From: Desulfobacteraceae bacterium
GTDB taxonomy: Bacteria; Desulfobacterota; Desulfobacteria; Desulfobacterales; UBA11574
Assembly: GCA_029857875.1 (NCBI GenBank)
Contig: JAOUGB010000087.1
Span: 1-8,008 of the forward strand
Length of the DNA stretch: 8,008 bases
Reading direction: 5' to 3'
Shown piece after piece: positions 6,804-8,008 of the stretch; positions within the stretch are counted from its first letter, which is position 1; each line of letters begins with the position of its first letter. The notes under the pieces were generated by a model. That model searched no databases and was not told the origin of the DNA. It was given only the letters and a program-made list of their open reading frames with translations. The position numbers and the translations under genes are program-made.

Positions 6804-6822
6804 TAAAAACTTCCAGAATTAC

Positions 6823-6850
6823 ATTTTGCACACTATATATAGTATGTCAA
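6823..6850 (-). promoter_or_regulatory. Predicted nrdJ promoter overlapped by an NrdR box
   Basis: Minus-strand TTGACA, a perfect -35, is at 6850-6845, and CAAAAT (4 of 6) at 6828-6823 is a possible -10 with a 16-base spacer. Transcription would begin near 6816, giving a leader of about 270 bases before nrdJ. The NrdR box fills the spacer, so a bound repressor would block RNA polymerase. Confidence 0.5.
6830..6845. promoter_or_regulatory. NrdR box 1
   Basis: ACACTATATATAGTAT matches the published NrdR box consensus (acaCwAtATaTwGtgt) at 15 of 16 positions. NrdR is the ATP-cone repressor of ribonucleotide reductase genes. The site lies within the spacer of the predicted nrdJ promoter. The nrdR gene itself is not in this window. 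Confidence 0.8.
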
Positions 6851-6860
6851 GAGAAAAATA

Positions 6861-6876
6861 ACCCAATATCTGCACA
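6861..6876. promoter_or_regulatory. NrdR box 2 (weaker)
   Basis: ACCCAATATCTGCACA matches the consensus at 9 of 16 positions, with the CAATATCT core kept. It is separated from box 1 by 15 bases, the usual 15-16 base linker that places paired NrdR boxes three helical turns apart. Position supports it more than sequence does. Confidence 0.55.
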
Positions 6877-6952
6877 TTATTCATCCAAAGCGGTCTAAGG
6901 TGCTAATAGCTTTAAAAAGATTGATTTGAAAATTATTACAGGTAAAATAAAT

Positions 6953-7786
6953 ATGCCGATTAAAATCATTTTATGGACGCTGTTATTCTACTTGGTTTAT
7001 TGTGGTTTTCTTTTTCTAATGCAGCGACAGATCCTTTTTCCCCGTTATCTTATCGACATCCCATCTAAAAGTGAAGATCTCCCTTTTATGGAAAAAATAT
7101 GGATCAAAACAAGTTTCGGCAAAACCGAAGCCTGGTTTCTACCTCCGGGTCCGCTGAAGAAAACAGAACCATCACCGGCGGTCATTTTTGCACATGGAAA
7201 CGGAGAACTCATTGATTTCTGGCCGGATGAACTCAAAAGGTTTAATCATTTTGGAATCGGGGTGATGCTTTTGGAATATCCGGGCTACGGGCGTTCTGAG
7301 GGAAGGCCTTCTCAAAAAAGTATCACAGAAACATTTAATAATGCTTACAATATTCTTATTGAACGTAAAGATGTGGACCCGGCCAAGATTATTTTGTTCG
7401 GACGTTCCATAGGTGGTGGTGCGGTGTGCACACTTGCCGCCGAGCGACCCTCTGCAGCACTCATCCTCATGTCGACGTTTACCAGCGCACGCTCATTTAC
7501 AAAAAAATATTTTGTTCCCGGCTTTCTTGTCCGGGATCCGTTTAATAATCTTGTTGTTGTCCGAAACTATCCGAAACCGGTTCTTGTGTTCCACGGCAAG
7601 TTTGATGAGGTCATTCCCTATTCCCACGGCATGGCGCTTTACAAATCGGCACCCCATTCCAAAATGATCACCTATGAAAGCGGGCACAACGATTGTCCGC
7701 CGGATTGGGAGACGTTCTGGAGAGATCTTGAGGCATTTCTGCATGCATCCGGGATCATTAATAAAATTGGATCATCTCCCGATTAG
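6953..7786 (+). CDS. Membrane-anchored alpha/beta hydrolase, BEM46/ABHD13-like
   Basis: A serine hydrolase of the alpha/beta fold with one N-terminal membrane anchor (about residues 4-23, IILWTLLFYLVYCGFLF) and the catalytic domain probably outside the inner membrane. Numbering from ATG at 6953 (277 residues): oxyanion-region motif HGNGE at 81-85, PGYGRSEG at 110-117, nucleophile Ser152 in GRSIGG, Asp218 in GKFDEVIP and His245 in SGHNDC, so the triad is complete. This pattern fits the BEM46/ABHD13/YfhR family of serine peptidase- or esterase-like proteins, whose substrates are mostly unknown. A TTG at 6926 would add nine residues; the ATG is chosen because the hydrophobic anchor then starts as usual and AGG lies about 10 bases ahead. 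It diverges from nrdJ with no functional link apparent. Confidence 0.88.
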   Translation: MPIKIILWTLLFYLVYCGFLFLMQRQILFPRYLIDIPSKSEDLPFMEKIWIKTSFGKTEAWFLPPGPLKKTEPSPAVIFAHGNGELIDFWPDELKRFNHFGIGVMLLEYPGYGRSEGRPSQKSITETFNNAYNILIERKDVDPAKIILFGRSIGGGAVCTLAAERPSAALILMSTFTSARSFTKKYFVPGFLVRDPFNNLVVVRNYPKPVLVFHGKFDEVIPYSHGMALYKSAPHSKMITYESGHNDCPPDWETFWRDLEAFLHASGIINKIGSSPD

Positions 7787-7851
7787 TTGTAGTTAATTAG
7801 GGTAAAATAAGTGGGGCATTTCCAATTGAGTAGATGTTGTCCCAAAGGGTA

Positions 7852-7899
7852 CAAGGGGTCAAGGCTTGCCTGCCTCGGGCATGGATTCAAGGGTTCAAG
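7852..7899 (+). repeat. Imperfect direct repeat CAAGGG(G/T)TCAAG
   Basis: CAAGGGGTCAAG at 7852-7863 and CAAGGGTTCAAG at 7888-7899 differ at one position. Between them are two small stems, AGGC-TT-GCCT (7862-7871) and TGCC-TCG-GGCA (about 7871-7881). The cluster follows the hydrolase gene and resembles an intergenic repeat element. Confidence 0.55.
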
Positions 7900-8006
7900 T
7901 GAAATGCTAAAGAATTACAAAGAAAGGATATGGAAAAAAACATCGCAGAAATCGAAAGAAGATTAAAGGCGCTGATAAAGTCTTTAGAAATCAAACCCTT
8001 GAATCC
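7883..8006. repeat. 13-bp inverted repeat flanking a short ORF start
   Basis: GGATTCAAGGGTT at 7883-7895 is the exact reverse complement of AACCCTTGAATCC at 7994-8006, 98 bases apart. The left arm overlaps the direct repeat copy at 7888-7899. The arms enclose a ribosome-binding site and the first codons of a small ORF. Too few bases remain to tell whether the right arm is part of a longer element. Confidence 0.75.
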
Positions 8007-8008
8007 TT
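7930..8008 (+). CDS. Start of an unrecognised ORF, open at the window end
   Basis: ATG at 7930 follows AGAAAGGA with suitable spacing and reads 26 codons without a stop: a charged, coiled-coil-like MEKNIAEIERRLKALIKS, then LEIKPLNP where it reads through the right arm of the inverted repeat. No family is recognised from so little sequence. It may be a real small gene carried between the repeat arms, or a chance frame. Confidence 0.35.
   Translation, partial: MEKNIAEIERRLKALIKSLEIKPLNP

Noticed and set aside
6838..6843. TATAGT as a -10 box for the plus-strand hydrolase
   Set aside because: There is no -35 at proper distance, and the sequence is better explained as part of the NrdR box.
6549..6925. 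Cobalamin riboswitch upstream of nrdJ
   Set aside because: I looked on the minus strand for a B12-box-like sequence and for a GCCACTG-like core and found neither.

Overview
The window looks like chromosomal DNA of an AT-rich, Gram-negative anaerobe. lpxC shows that the cell makes lipid A. The only ribonucleotide reductase visible is an oxygen-independent, cobalamin-dependent class II enzyme. Gene content and protein style resemble Desulfobacterota (Desulfobacterales), but that placement is inferred from memory of similar proteins and is not proven here. No mobile-element integrase, rRNA, tRNA or CRISPR array is visible.

Layout. Bases 1-84 are a stray copy of part of the comM C-terminal coding region. 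A two-gene minus-strand module follows: a small nucleotidyltransferase (331-882) and an overlapping 75-residue partner (120-347), which look like an uncharacterised toxin-antitoxin-type pair. The intact comM/yifB-family gene (952-2487) is also on the minus strand. An AT-rich gap of about 370 bases separates it from the divergently transcribed lpxC (plus strand, start best placed at 2862). Convergent to lpxC are a small two-helix membrane protein gene (3765-4022) and the large nrdJ gene (4056-6542/6548), both minus strand and probably co-transcribed. A roughly 400-base divergent intergenic region precedes a plus-strand membrane-anchored alpha/beta hydrolase (6953-7786). The last 200 bases hold short direct and inverted repeats around the start of an ORF that runs off the window.

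The most informative non-coding region is 6549-6925. It holds a near-perfect NrdR box (6830-6845) inside the spacer of a minus-strand promoter with a consensus TTGACA, plus a weaker second box exactly 31 bases away. This predicts that nrdJ is repressed by NrdR from a distant promoter, giving a leader of about 270 bases. That leader contains a terminator-like hairpin followed by a U-rich run and a second perfect 10-bp hairpin. I see no cobalamin riboswitch there, so the leader may be an undescribed attenuation element.

The other point of interest is the left edge. The nucleotidyltransferase module is bracketed by intact comM and a fragment of comM. The first 77 bases are an exact repeat of 1100-1176, which could be a real duplication or insertion scar, or an assembly-graph artefact if base 1 is a contig end. 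The housekeeping genes here (comM, lpxC, nrdJ, hydrolase) are otherwise ordinary and do not form one pathway.
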